From contig NZ_CABPSH010000018.1 of the NCBI RefSeq assembly GCF_902459725.1, forward strand, positions 1 through 64,000: DNA of 64,000 bases. The letters run 5' to 3'. Numbering within the stretch: the first letter of the stretch is position 1; each line of letters opens with the position of its first letter. Origin of the DNA: Pandoraea eparura (GTDB taxonomy: Bacteria; Pseudomonadota; Gammaproteobacteria; Burkholderiales; Burkholderiaceae). The notes under the pieces were generated by a model. It did no database searches. It was given only the letters and a program-made list of their open reading frames with translations, and was not told where the DNA came from. This document shows, one piece after another, positions 47,179 through 56,787 of this stretch. The position numbers and the translations under genes were made by a program.

Positions 47179-48419
47179 TGTTCGTCCCCGCCATACGTGA
47201 AGTAAAGTTTGGCCGCGATCTGCGCGCGCTGGTTTTCCAGATCGATTGCCTTCATGCGCCGCTCGATCAGATCGCGCCGGGCAGCGAGTACCGTGCCCAT
47301 GTCGGTCCTGCCGCTGCGATAGCCGGCCGTAAGGAGGTCGACCTTTTGGCGTGCGAGCGGTAGCCACGTCTGGTTGACGCGATCCAGTTGGCGGGTGAGT
47401 GACGTGTATTCGGCCAGGCCGTTATCGAGCTCATTGAGGTGATCGCGCAACATGGCGTCGCGCTCCGCGTCGGCCCGCTCCAGATCGGCCGCCTTGGAGG
47501 CGATCATCGGGTCTTGCCGGCTCTTCGAGAAAATCGGCAAGCCGATCGTGAACTGGACCGAAACCATGTTGCCAAACTGCGGGCCGCGACGCTGGTAGGC
47601 CAGCTCGACGCCCCAGTCGGGCTTTTTTTCCGCCTGCGCTTCATGCAACTCGGCCCGGGCTTCGCCTGACTTTGCGGCAAACAGTTCCACTTCCGGGTGA
47701 TGATGCAGATGCGCCCGATAGCGTTCTGGATCGACCGCCAACGCCGGCGCGTCGCCGGGCAAGGGATCATCCGCGTCAGCGCCCACGTAACGACGCAATG
47801 AAGCGATTGCCATGGCGATATCGCGTGTCAGGCCGTCACGACGATCCGCGAGGTCGGCCTGTTCCTGCTCGGCCATCACGGCGTCGGCCGGTTGGCCTTT
47901 GCCGGAGGCGACCTGAGCCCGCACGGTGTCGGCCAGCAGGCGATTCTCCTGGTCGAGCTGGTCGAACAGCGCCAGCTTTTTTTCCAGGTAGTAGCGATCG
48001 AGCCAAGCGAGCGCGGTGCCTCGGCGCACTTCAAGCAGCGAGACCTGCTGCTGCTTCTGGGCCAGCACCGAACGGGCATCGGCCACTTCGACGCGCGCGC
48101 GACGCTTGTCGCCATTGGGCACCTCTTGCATGATGCCGATCTTCTGCATGGTCATGAAGTCGCGCTCCAGTGCCCAGCGGGTATCTCCGGAAACAGGGTA
48201 GTTCTCGACGCCTGCGATCAGCTTTGGATCCGGTAAAGCGCCCGCCGGAATCGCCGCAGACTGGGCCGATCGGAGGTTGGCGGCACTGGCCGTCAGCGCC
48301 GGGGATTGTTGTTCGGCGACCTTGAGCGCGTCGCTAAAGGTCAAGGGCGCGGCCTGGACGAGGCCGGCCACCCCTGCCAAACACAAGGGCAAGGGGATGA
48401 GCATCCAACGCGTGAACAT
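47175..48419 (-). CDS. cusC: CusC-type outer-membrane efflux protein (TolC family)
   Basis: This 414-residue outer-membrane factor has a signal peptide (MFTRWMLIPLPLCLAGVAGL ending VQA). It has two outer-membrane-efflux repeats with long helices (ALKVAEQQSPALTASAANLR, and MLRDHLNELDNGLAEYTSLT). It lacks a lipobox Cys, unlike E. coli CusC. The start at 48419 is set by the signal peptide. It is the first structural gene of cusCBAF and overlaps cusB by 4 bp. Confidence 0.9.
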   Translation of the reverse strand: MFTRWMLIPLPLCLAGVAGLVQAAPLTFSDALKVAEQQSPALTASAANLRSAQSAAIPAGALPDPKLIAGVENYPVSGDTRWALERDFMTMQKIGIMQEVPNGDKRRARVEVADARSVLAQKQQQVSLLEVRRGTALAWLDRYYLEKKLALFDQLDQENRLLADTVRAQVASGKGQPADAVMAEQEQADLADRRDGLTRDIAMAIASLRRYVGADADDPLPGDAPALAVDPERYRAHLHHHPEVELFAAKSGEARAELHEAQAEKKPDWGVELAYQRRGPQFGNMVSVQFTIGLPIFSKSRQDPMIASKAADLERADAERDAMLRDHLNELDNGLAEYTSLTRQLDRVNQTWLPLARQKVDLLTAGYRSGRTDMGTVLAARRDLIERRMKAIDLENQRAQIAAKLYFTYGGDEQ

Positions 48420-48506
48420 GTTATTGACTCCGTGACGAGACAACGTGCGCGTGCGCACAGCCTGCGACCGCCGAGCGCACGCTCAGCGGATCATACTGTC
48501 AGGAAA

Positions 48507-48875
48507 TCAAAGCGAAGTGGGAGGTCGCCACAGTCCTTCGGGGACGTGGGAAAGCAGTGCTCGCGTGGGCACTGGCGTAACCCGCTGCGCAGCGGGCAAT
48601 GGATGGAACAGCTTGACCGGGCTGGTCGGATGATAGGCAGCGCCAATCTTGCAGTCCTGACCAAGCTTGCAGAGCGTGCCGGCCTTGAGTTTGCCGGGCT
48701 GGGCCACTTTGGTAGCGGTTTCGTCACAATGGCCGACCGGCATCGCCATCTCCGTCATGCTCGCGTCTGCCGCCTGCTGCATCTGGAACTCACCCATATA
48801 GCCCGCAGATGCCAGCCCGACCGTGGGCAGCGCTAGCGACAGCACGATAAGCAGAAGCAGGCGGATGATTCGCAT
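48507..48875 (-). CDS. Hypothetical secreted protein preceding cusCBA
   Basis: The 122-residue precursor has a clear signal peptide (MRIIRLLLLIVLSLALPTVG, LASA). A Met/Gln stretch (MQQAADASMTEMAMPVGHCD) and two more Cys (GTLCKLGQDCKIGAA) follow. Cys, His and Met together suggest periplasmic metal binding. It lies 87 bp upstream of cusC in the same direction, so it is probably the first gene of the cus transcript. No named family recognised. Confidence 0.7.
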   Translation of the reverse strand: MRIIRLLLLIVLSLALPTVGLASAGYMGEFQMQQAADASMTEMAMPVGHCDETATKVAQPGKLKAGTLCKLGQDCKIGAAYHPTSPVKLFHPLPAAQRVTPVPTRALLSHVPEGLWRPPTSL

Positions 48876-48890
48876 GGCAAGTAGTATAAA

Positions 48891-49199
48891 TCATTGTGCG
48901 CGACAATACGCTCCTAGAAAACCCAAGGCGAGAGTCAGGTGTGGCGTCAGTCGCTGCCTTGCCGGCGACCGACCGCGCAGGGCTGCCAAAGGTCGCAGTT
49001 GCTCCAGGATTGCGCACATGACTTTGGTATAGTCCTCCAGTTCCTCGAGCCGGTCGTCGATTCGCTCGGCCAGCATAGCGTCGGTCGTCGATGCGGGACG
49101 GGGGGAGCCATTGAGAACCGTACTGGCGTCAGCGAACGGGCCGCAGGCGGTTTGCGCATCGAAAGCTCGACTCAGTAAGCCGCGAAGCAACTCAAACAT
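48891..49199 (-). CDS. Hypothetical protein (weak)
   Basis: The 102-codon ORF reads MFELLRGLLSRAFDAQTACG...DRLEELEDYTKVMCAILEQL. It is 15 bp upstream of the secreted protein gene and on the same strand. It has helix-forming content and no signal peptide or known domain. It may be real or a chance ORF in GC-rich DNA. Confidence 0.35.
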   Translation of the reverse strand: MFELLRGLLSRAFDAQTACGPFADASTVLNGSPRPASTTDAMLAERIDDRLEELEDYTKVMCAILEQLRPLAALRGRSPARQRLTPHLTLALGFLGAYCRAQ

Positions 49200-49225
49200 C
49201 GATCGAAACGCTTATGGAGGCCACC

Positions 49226-49567
49226 ATGCAAACCTTTTTCATTCTCAATGATGCCGCCTACGGGAGCGAACACAGCTAAAATGCTCTGCGTCTCGCCAAA
49301 GCGCTGGTCAAGCGTGAAAGTGGGACGGTCCGACTGTTCCTGATGGGAGGCGCAGTGGTCTGTGCTAAGTCAGGCCAGCATGTTCCCGAGGACTATTAGA
49401 ACGCGGGAGATATGCTGTGCACGGTCGGGGGCGGCGGCGGTCTGTACGGCACTTGTCTCGACGCTCGAGGAATTAGCGTCTATGAACTTATCAAGGGAAC
49501 TCGCCGCAGCACCTTGAGCTAAATGACTGCCTGGACAGCTGAGGCAGACAAGGTACTGGTGTTCTGA
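49226..49567 (+). pseudogene. DsrE/DsrF-family protein with three in-frame stops
   Basis: One frame from ATG 49226 (GGAGG 8 bp upstream) to TGA 49567 reads MQTFFILNDAAYGSEHS*NALRLAKALVKRES. It continues TVRLFLMGGAVVCAKSGQHV, then GTCLDARGI, TRRSTLS* and TAWTAEADKVLVF. This is the full length and order of a DsrE-like sulfur-transfer-family protein of about 113 residues. Stops TAA, TAG and TAA replace single codons at about codons 18, 56 and 96, with no frameshift. The putative catalytic Cys in GTCLDARG is retained. It lies upstream of an MFS gene. Confidence 0.85.
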
Positions 49568-49729
49568 CGGAGGCGCTGACGATGTTCTCCACGCAATTCC
49601 CCAGCAAGGAATCGGCCCTTTTCCCACTCTTTCGGTTGTGGGGGGCTGGGCAAGCGACGCGGCGAAGGGCCGTGGTTTTTCGTGGGCGTCGACAAGCTGC
49701 GCTTCAACCTCAGCTTGGAGATCTGCCCC

Positions 49730-50974
49730 ATGCACACATCTGACATTCGTCTCGGATTGCGCGAGAACTTGGGCCAGTTCTCGCTGCTCGTGCTGGTGAA
49801 TGCCTTTGTCGGGGCGATGGTCGGACTTGAGCGCAGCATTTTGCCGGCCATCGCCGCGTACGAATTTCACGTCGCGGCGCGGGCAGCAATTCTCTCCTTC
49901 ATCGTTGTCTTCGGCATCGCCAAGGCGCTGACCAACTACTTTGCAGGACGACTGTCCGATCGGTACGGCCGCAAGCATATACTGGTCGCCGGGTGGCTGG
50001 TGGCCGTGCCGGTGCCTTTCGTCCTGATGTGGGCACCCGATTGGAACTGGATCGTCGCTGCCAATGTCTTGCTAGGCGTCAGTCAGGGCCTTACCTGGTC
50101 CACCACGGTCATAATGAAGATCGACCTAGTTGGCCCCAAGCAACGCGGCCTGGCGATGGGCCTCAACGAATTTTCCGGCTATTTCGCCGTGGCGGGCAGC
50201 GCGCTCGCCACCGGCTGGCTGGCCGCCCGCTACGGGCTGCGCCCGGAACCGTTCTACCTGGGTGTCGTCTACGTTGCCTCGGGTTTGACACTCTCGGCTA
50301 TGGCGGTTGGCGAAACCCGGCACTACGTTGCACACGAAGTGCAGGCGCACCACACCGAACATGAAGATGCGCTGCCCACCCAAGGCGAAATCTTCCGTCG
50401 CGCCTCGCTCACCGACCGCAATCTGTCGAGCATCAGCCAGGCGGGGTTGGTGAATAACCTCAACGATGGCATGGCGTGGGGTCTATTTCCGCTGGTCTTC
50501 GCTACCGCAGGCATGTCGCTTGCTCAGGTCGGCACGCTTGCAGCGATATACCCTGCCGTGTGGGGTATGACGCAGATTTTCACGGGAGCCCTGTCCGACC
50601 ACATTGGCCGCAAGCAGTTGATCGCTTGGGGGATGTGGACGCAGGCGGCAGGCATTGCAATCACGGCATCAAGCAACGGCTTCCTGGGCTTCGGTGTGGG
50701 CGGCGTACTCTTGGGCGTCGGCACTGCGATGGTCTATCCGACGTTGCTGGCCGCCATTGGTGACGTGGCGCATCCTGCTTGGCGGGCCTCGGCCGTGGGT
50801 GTGTATCGGCTGTGGCGCGACCTGGGCTATGCAGTCGGTGCACTCCTGGCTGGTGTCACAGCCGACTTCTTCGGTTTGGCGGCTGCAGTGTGGCTGATCG
50901 CCGGACTCACCTTCTTGTCCGGCGTGATCGTCGTCGCGCGGATGAAAGAAACCCTGGTCAAGAGTGCCTCGTGA
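49730..50974 (+). CDS. MFS transporter
   Basis: The 414-residue, 12-segment facilitator has motif A copies GRLSDRYGRKHILVAGW (loop 2-3) and GALSDHIGRKQLIAWG (loop 8-9). A central cytoplasmic loop is rich in His and acidic residues (HEVQAHHTEHEDALPTQGE). The His cluster hints at metal sensing or binding but is short. The ATG at 49730 with GGAG 10 bp upstream is used. It is convergent with the RND operon ending at 51051. Confidence 0.85.
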   Translation: MHTSDIRLGLRENLGQFSLLVLVNAFVGAMVGLERSILPAIAAYEFHVAARAAILSFIVVFGIAKALTNYFAGRLSDRYGRKHILVAGWLVAVPVPFVLMWAPDWNWIVAANVLLGVSQGLTWSTTVIMKIDLVGPKQRGLAMGLNEFSGYFAVAGSALATGWLAARYGLRPEPFYLGVVYVASGLTLSAMAVGETRHYVAHEVQAHHTEHEDALPTQGEIFRRASLTDRNLSSISQAGLVNNLNDGMAWGLFPLVFATAGMSLAQVGTLAAIYPAVWGMTQIFTGALSDHIGRKQLIAWGMWTQAAGIAITASSNGFLGFGVGGVLLGVGTAMVYPTLLAAIGDVAHPAWRASAVGVYRLWRDLGYAVGALLAGVTADFFGLAAAVWLIAGLTFLSGVIVVARMKETLVKSAS

Positions 50975-51050
50975 GCAACACACGGGCGAACGGCTATGAA
51001 CGGCCGAAAAAGCGGCATGCGAGACGAGGCGTATTGCGGGTACGCGCAGG

Positions 51051-54000
51051 TTATATGCCCGGCGAGTTCTCCGAAGGTTTTGCAAGCAGATCGCGTTCGA
51101 ATCGGCCATATCGCAATGCAAGTGTGGGTAAAACGAGAAGGTTCAGTGCCGTTGACGTAACTAGCCCCCCGAGAATCACGATGGCCATCGGCCCTTCAAT
51201 CTCGTTGCCAGCGGCACCGCTGGTCAGCGCGAGCGGCACGAGCGCGAGTGCTGTCACGAGCGCTGTCATCAGGATCGGAATTAACCGTTCGGATGCGCCC
51301 TGCACTGCGGTCTCCGGTCCCCAGGTACGGCCATCCACGTGCACCAGGTGTTCGTAGTGACTGATCAGCATGATGGAGTTGCGCAACGAAATCCCGAAGA
51401 GCGTCACGAAACCTACCATGCCGCCTAACGACAGAGTACCGCCCGTGAGCGCTACGCTCAGGACGCCACCCACCAAGGCAAACGGTAGGTTGATCATTAC
51501 CAGGACCACCCCTCGACGACTCTTCATCGCGAGAAACAACAGCATCGCAATGCCGAGGAGCGAAATCGCTCCGTACACGACCAGGTCATGCTGAGATTGT
51601 GTACGCGCTTCGTTCTCGCCCGTGAACACGGCATACGTTCCCGACGGCAACGTGATTTCCCGGCTCACACGCGCCTGCGCCTCCTTGACGAAATCACCGA
51701 CCGCCCGGTTGCCTAGGTTGACTGAGACGGTTTGCATGCGTCGACCGTTGTCGTGCATGATTTGATAGCGGCCCGACACCTGACGTATCGACGCCAGGTC
51801 TCGAAGCGACACGGCAAGTCCATCCGGATTGCGCAACTTCAGCGCACCGATATCGTCAGGTGTCGCCCTGGCCGATGGCGCCAGGACGACGACGACATCG
51901 TATGTTCGGCTGCCTCGGTAGATCTGGGAGACGGTGGTGCCCTCATTCGCCGCCTGGATGGTGTCGAGCACGTCGAGCGGCCGGAAGCCCCAGCGGCTCA
52001 ATGACTCGGGTTTGAGCCTGACTTCCAGCTCAGGAATGTCCGGGGGAGATTCGACCCGGACGCTTGCCGCACCACGAATCGAACCCAGTAGTTGAGCGAT
52101 CTCCTGCGCCTTGCGGTCGATGACGTCGAGATTGTCGCCGAACACGTTCACGGCCACAGGCGCCGTCGCACCCGATATCGTCTCGTCGATCCGTTCAACG
52201 AGAAACGTATTGACCGACGTCGTCAAACCCGGAAAGCGAGCGAGTGCCTGTTGGATGCGGTAGAGGGCCCAGCTTTGGCCAGTCGCGCTCATTGGCGCAA
52301 GATCGACCTCGAATTCTGAAAGCTGAACGCCGGTCGGGTCGACGACGCCATGGGCACGCCCCGCCCGTTGTGCGACCAACCGAACACCGGGCACCTTCAT
52401 CAACACTTGCGACACTCGGGCGCCGACGCGCATCGATTCTGCAAGCGACGTGCCGGGGGCAAGCCCCATGTGCACGATATAGTGACCTTCGCGAAGTTCG
52501 GGGATGAAGTTGCCGCTCAGAAGCGGTAACGATCCGAGCGCGACGACGCACATCAGCCCAACGGCGATCATCACGGACCTCACGTGCTGCTCGACCGTCA
52601 GGAGCAGCGCTGCATAACGAGCCTTCAGGCGGGCAATCAGACGCGGCTCATGCTGTGGCAATGGCCCGCCTACCAGTAGCGCCAAGGCCAACGCGGGTGT
52701 GACGGTGAGTGCCACGCCAAGCGACGCGAGCACGGCCAGGATGTACGCAATACCAAGCGGCGCGAACAATTTTCCAGCGACGCCCGATAACGTCAGCACC
52801 GGCAGGAAGATCAGCATCACGATGAACGTCGCGAACACCACGGCGCTGCGCACTTCAAGCGAGGCGCGCAGCACGACGCGATAGGCCGGCTGCGGCGTCG
52901 GGAAGGTCTGATTCTGCCGCAGCCGCCGATAGATGTTCTCAACGTCGATGATGGCGTCGTCGACCACTTCGCCCAGCGCGATCGCGAGCCCGCCGAGCGT
53001 CATGGTGTTCAGACTGACGCCGAATGCGGTCAGAACGATAATCGCAACGAGCAGTGACAGCGGAATCGCTACCGCTGAAATGACGGCCGTGCGCACATTG
53101 AGCAGGAATAGGAAAAGGACAGCGATCACAAGCGCCGCGCCAACGAGCAACGCAGTGCGGAGGTGGCTCAGCGCCGCATCGATGAAGCTGGCGGGCCGGA
53201 ATACCTCGGCGTTGACCTCGACGCCTTGCTTCGCGAGAATCGGCTTGATCGACGCCAGCGATGTCTCGATGCCTTTTGTCACCTCGAGCGTATTGGTGCC
53301 ATATTGGCTTTCCAGAACAACCATTACGCCGGGATGCGCCATGATCGATGCGGCGCCGACCGCCGGCGCAGCGCCCCACGCCACGGTGGCGACGTCCCCA
53401 ATGCGGACGGCAGCACCATGGCTCCAATGCAGCACCACGTTGGCCAGCGTCTGCGGCTCGGCGATCTGACCGTCCGCGTTCACCGCGATACGCTGGTTGT
53501 CCCCCTCGATGAACCCGGCGCCCTTCACTCCCGTTGATGCTTTCGCGGCGGCGACCACGTCCTGGATCGATAGCCCATAACGTATTAATTTGGTCGGATC
53601 GACCTGGATCTGCATCTGCCGGGTCTGGCCACCGAAAACAATGGCATCGGCAACACCGGGAACGCTCATGAGTTGCGGTCGCAACGTCCACTGCGCGATA
53701 TCGTATAGCGCCTGAAGTGAGCGCGTGTTGGATGTCAGGCCAATCGTTCGCACAACGCTTGTCGTCGTCGTCAGCGGCAACAGTCGTGGCGGATGGACGC
53801 CCGACGGTAGCGTCGCGGCCAATTCATTGACCCGCTCGGACACGAGCTGACGGACCTGCATCACATTCGTATGCTCGTTGAATACGAGCGTGATGGCCGA
53901 CAGGCCCTGCATCGACCTAGATCGCATCGACTGGAGTCCGACAAGGCCGCCCAGACCGTTCTCCAGCCGCTGTGTCACGAGCGTCTCGACTTGCTCGCTG

Positions 54001-54170
54001 GTAAGGCCCGGTGCTTCTGTTTGCACGATGCTCATCGGCGGAGCGAACTCGGGAAAGACGTCGAGCTTCGCGCGCGTGAGCGAATAAACGCCATAACCGG
54101 CCGCGACGACGGCCAGCGCGTAAATGACGCCTCGAAAGCGCAGTGAAAAGCGAATGATCGCGTTAAGCAT
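51051..54170 (-). CDS. Heavy-metal RND efflux pump (CzcA-like, second system)
   Basis: This 1039-residue HME-RND pump has 12 membrane segments, proton-relay segment 4 [18 protein letters not shown] near residue 400-415, and [19 protein letters not shown]. Motifs [20 protein letters not shown] are typical of Czc-like subgroups. The CusA copper methionines are not present at the corresponding sites (IVHMG, LSEFE, ETISG). Zn, Cd, Co or Ni are more likely substrates than Cu(I), by inference. It is the last gene of a minus-strand operon with adaptor, outer-membrane factor and two-component system. Confidence 0.9.
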   Translation of the reverse strand: MLNAIIRFSLRFRGVIYALAVVAAGYGVYSLTRAKLDVFPEFAPPMSIVQTEAPGLTSEQVETLVTQRLENGLGGLVGLQSMRSRSMQGLSAITLVFNEHTNVMQVRQLVSERVNELAATLPSGVHPPRLLPLTTTTSVVRTIGLTSNTRSLQALYDIAQWTLRPQLMSVPGVADAIVFGGQTRQMQIQVDPTKLIRYGLSIQDVVAAAKASTGVKGAGFIEGDNQRIAVNADGQIAEPQTLANVVLHWSHGAAVRIGDVATVAWGAAPAVGAASIMAHPGVMVVLESQYGTNTLEVTKGIETSLASIKPILAKQGVEVNAEVFRPASFIDAALSHLRTALLVGAALVIAVLFLFLLNVRTAVISAVAIPLSLLVAIIVLTAFGVSLNTMTLGGLAIALGEVVDDAIIDVENIYRRLRQNQTFPTPQPAYRVVLRASLEVRSAVVFATFIVMLIFLPVLTLSGVAGKLFAPLGIAYILAVLASLGVALTVTPALALALLVGGPLPQHEPRLIARLKARYAALLLTVEQHVRSVMIAVGLMCVVALGSLPLLSGNFIPELREGHYIVHMGLAPGTSLAESMRVGARVSQVLMKVPGVRLVAQRAGRAHGVVDPTGVQLSEFEVDLAPMSATGQSWALYRIQQALARFPGLTTSVNTFLVERIDETISGATAPVAVNVFGDNLDVIDRKAQEIAQLLGSIRGAASVRVESPPDIPELEVRLKPESLSRWGFRPLDVLDTIQAANEGTTVSQIYRGSRTYDVVVVLAPSARATPDDIGALKLRNPDGLAVSLRDLASIRQVSGRYQIMHDNGRRMQTVSVNLGNRAVGDFVKEAQARVSREITLPSGTYAVFTGENEARTQSQHDLVVYGAISLLGIAMLLFLAMKSRRGVVLVMINLPFALVGGVLSVALTGGTLSLGGMVGFVTLFGISLRNSIMLISHYEHLVHVDGRTWGPETAVQGASERLIPILMTALVTALALVPLALTSGAAGNEIEGPMAIVILGGLVTSTALNLLVLPTLALRYGRFERDLLAKPSENSPGI

Positions 54171-54209
54171 GAGGGAACGTATCGGTCGGTGCGCGTTGCG
54201 GTGGGCGAA

Positions 54210-55274
54210 TTAGTCGTCGCACTCCGGAGGGTCTTTGCAGACGGTGGCGATACCTCGCGGCTTGAGTTCTTCGGAAAGCAGCAACTGCGCGCCTTGAATG
54301 ACGACCTGATCACCGGCGTGGAAGCCCGGCGTATGGCTCACGCTGGGATCACCGTCGCCCGATCCGGGAACGAAGCGGCGCGTGAAGCTGTCAGGCGCGG
54401 TCTTGACATACGCCCACCGCTGTCCGCCATACCAGAGAACGGCGCCCCCCGGAACGACAAGTGACGCCTTCGCCGCGCCAGTTGCAGGAAGATTGGCGAG
54501 TGTTCGCGTGCCGGCCGGGAGCATCTGGGAGACGAGGTAAAGCCAAGGCTGGCCCTGAAGGGCAGGATCGGTGCTCGGCGCCGCCGAGAGTCGCTGCGCT
54601 GGCAACGTCTTGCCATCCGGCGAATCGACGGTAATCTGTGGCGGGGCATCGGTGCCGTTGCCCGCCGGAAGCGTGACACGCAGCACAGTCGCTTGCCCGG
54701 CCCGGAGATGCTCCATGACGCGGGATGTCGGTGCCTGCGCAGCCGCGGCAAGCGCCTCGCCGAATTGCTGGCGTAACGTCGCGCCGAGTCCGGCCACTGC
54801 GATCTTGGCGGAACGCAGTTTTGCGTCGTTCGCCCGCATCATGGCATTGGCATCTGAGACGGACTTGCGGGACACATTTTGATCATCTTCAAATAGTGTC
54901 CGACTCCGTGCATATTGGTCGCGCGAATTGTCCGCCTGCGCGGTGAGCGTGTCGAGATCCGCTTGCGCGGCGGCGAAGCGGCTGCGCAAATCGAAAAGGG
55001 GCTGCAAATCAAGCACTGTCGCGTAGGCCGGGCGCGTCTGTTCGCGTGGCGCGTCGATAAGCGATGTCACCTCGATATGGCTCGCGCGTTGAGCATCCGG
55101 CGCAACCACGACGACGGTTTCCCCGTTGACCGTACGTACGGAAGGTTGTGAAGTGTCCTTCACGGCAGTGCCGGCAGCCGACGGCTGAAGGGAAAGTGTC
55201 CGATAGACGTACCAGATGGCACCAGTTGCCAACGCGATCGTCGTGGCGCAGAGAATGATCCAACGTAGCTTCAT
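54210..55274 (-). CDS. RND periplasmic adaptor (HlyD/CzcB-like)
   Basis: The 354-residue membrane-fusion protein has an N-terminal anchor (WIILCATTIALATGAIWYVY), a helical hairpin (LRSRFAAAQADLDTLTAQAD, RSRTLFEDDQNVSRKSVSDA) and then barrel domains (LVVPGGAVLWYGGQRWAYVK, GDQVVIQGAQLLLSEELK). The tail VCKDPPECDD has two Cys. It overlaps the outer-membrane gene by 4 bp at its start and precedes the pump by 39 bp. Confidence 0.88.
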   Translation of the reverse strand: MKLRWIILCATTIALATGAIWYVYRTLSLQPSAAGTAVKDTSQPSVRTVNGETVVVVAPDAQRASHIEVTSLIDAPREQTRPAYATVLDLQPLFDLRSRFAAAQADLDTLTAQADNSRDQYARSRTLFEDDQNVSRKSVSDANAMMRANDAKLRSAKIAVAGLGATLRQQFGEALAAAAQAPTSRVMEHLRAGQATVLRVTLPAGNGTDAPPQITVDSPDGKTLPAQRLSAAPSTDPALQGQPWLYLVSQMLPAGTRTLANLPATGAAKASLVVPGGAVLWYGGQRWAYVKTAPDSFTRRFVPGSGDGDPSVSHTPGFHAGDQVVIQGAQLLLSEELKPRGIATVCKDPPECDD

Positions 55275-56668
55275 TTGCGCAACTCCTTTTCAGTCACAGA
55301 CGGCTTCAATGCGGGGGCGTCGCCAGTAAGAGGACGCTGCACGGCGTCTTCGAGCCGACCCGCCGCCTGTTGGGCACTGATGGCGGCATCGAGCCGGACG
55401 AGCTGATTCGTCTGGAAATCGGCACTGGCCTGTGCATAGGTCAGTCGGCCGGCATCCCCGGCCGCAAACGCCGCGGCCGTACTGTCAAGCCGTCGGCGGG
55501 CTGCTGCGAGGCGCGCGTCCTCGATGCGCAGCGTTTCCACGTTCGCCTGATAGAGGTCGAGCGCCCTGTCGATCTCGCCGAGTATCGTGTCTTGCAGTGC
55601 TGCCGTTCGCGCAGCCGCCTCCTTGCGATTCGCTTCGGCTTGAGCGATGCTGCCTTGGTTTTGATTGAAGATCGGCAGGTTGATACCGGCGAGACCGAAC
55701 GCGATTTTGTGTGTGCCGGTGTCGTAGGTGTAGCCAGGCCCCAAATGAATGTCGGGATATTGCTTTGCCACTTCAAGCTGTAGCGCGGATTCGGCGGCGG
55801 CGTAGTCGGCAAGCGACATGCGCAGATCCGGACGATTGAGGATCGCCGCCTGACGCACATCGGCGTCGGGCGGTGCCGCCGGAACCATGCCGAACATTTG
55901 GAGTTCGAGCTGAACAGCGTCCAGCGATCGCGTCGGAACACCGATGGCGGAGGCGAGTTGCGCGCGAGCGCCCTGCTCCGCGCCGCGAACTGTCGCGAGC
56001 TCTGCTTGTGCTTGCGTGGCTGCAACGATGGCAGCGTCGACGTCCGGTCCGGCGTTTTCGCCGACGGCACGGCGCTTCTCCACCATCGCGACGATCTCCC
56101 GGAGGACATCGGCCTTGCGCGAGAGCAAAGTCGCCTTCTCACGAGCGGCGTATATCGCGAGCAGCGTATCGCGCACCCGTGCCTGCACTTTCCAAGCGGT
56201 GTTCATGACGCTCAACCGAGCGGATTGTGCAAGGTGTGCGGCCTGCTCGACCCGATAGCCTCGCTTTCCGGCAGTTTCTATGGGGATGTCGAGCGCAAGG
56301 CCCCACGTGTAGGCGGTTCCAGGCCCAGGATTCGGCGACGAGCGCTGGAACGGCAACTGCAACACGGGGTTTGGCAGCGCGTCGGCAACGTCGATTCCAC
56401 TTTTTGCTGTCGCCCACTGGGCGCGTGCGACGCGGAGTTCCGGACTGAAATACCACGCCGCCAGCGTCAACATTGGGAGATTCCAGCTAGCCTGGGATGA
56501 TGGCGGGACGTCGCGGCCCAGTTCGCGCCGCATGAATTCACGTAGGCCTTCATCGGAAAGCGTGCGCAACTCGAATTGGTGCGCGAGCGTCGCCGGCGAG
56601 ATTGGCTGCGCGTGGTAGGTGGCGCAGCCTGCCAGACAAAGTAAAAGAATGAGCGGTGTTTGGCGCAC
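55271..56668 (-). CDS. Outer-membrane efflux lipoprotein (TolC family)
   Basis: The 465-residue precursor has a lipobox (LILLLCLAGCATYHAQPIS). Two long helical efflux repeats follow (EFMRRELGRDVPPSSQASWN, SLADYAAAESALQLEVAKQY, TAALQDTILGEIDRALDLYQ). The Cys should be acylated, tethering the trimer to the outer membrane. It follows the kinase gene by 119 bp, the only sizeable gap in the operon, where a promoter could lie. Confidence 0.88.
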   Translation of the reverse strand: MRQTPLILLLCLAGCATYHAQPISPATLAHQFELRTLSDEGLREFMRRELGRDVPPSSQASWNLPMLTLAAWYFSPELRVARAQWATAKSGIDVADALPNPVLQLPFQRSSPNPGPGTAYTWGLALDIPIETAGKRGYRVEQAAHLAQSARLSVMNTAWKVQARVRDTLLAIYAAREKATLLSRKADVLREIVAMVEKRRAVGENAGPDVDAAIVAATQAQAELATVRGAEQGARAQLASAIGVPTRSLDAVQLELQMFGMVPAAPPDADVRQAAILNRPDLRMSLADYAAAESALQLEVAKQYPDIHLGPGYTYDTGTHKIAFGLAGINLPIFNQNQGSIAQAEANRKEAAARTAALQDTILGEIDRALDLYQANVETLRIEDARLAAARRRLDSTAAAFAAGDAGRLTYAQASADFQTNQLVRLDAAISAQQAAGRLEDAVQRPLTGDAPALKPSVTEKELRK

Positions 56669-56787
56669 GTCAGCACCCTCGCGTCTCGTTGCTGCCCAAT
56701 GGGGCGGTCAAGACGGGATGCTACGCAACGCGATGTGAAATTTTCGTCAAGAACGTCAGCGATTGAATGTCGCGTCGCGTTGGCGGG

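Noticed and set aside
45724-47205. 493-codon plus-strand ORF
   Set aside because: It is the antisense frame of cusB. GC-rich codon bias opens long reverse frames; it has no domain and is rich in His/Arg as antisense frames are.
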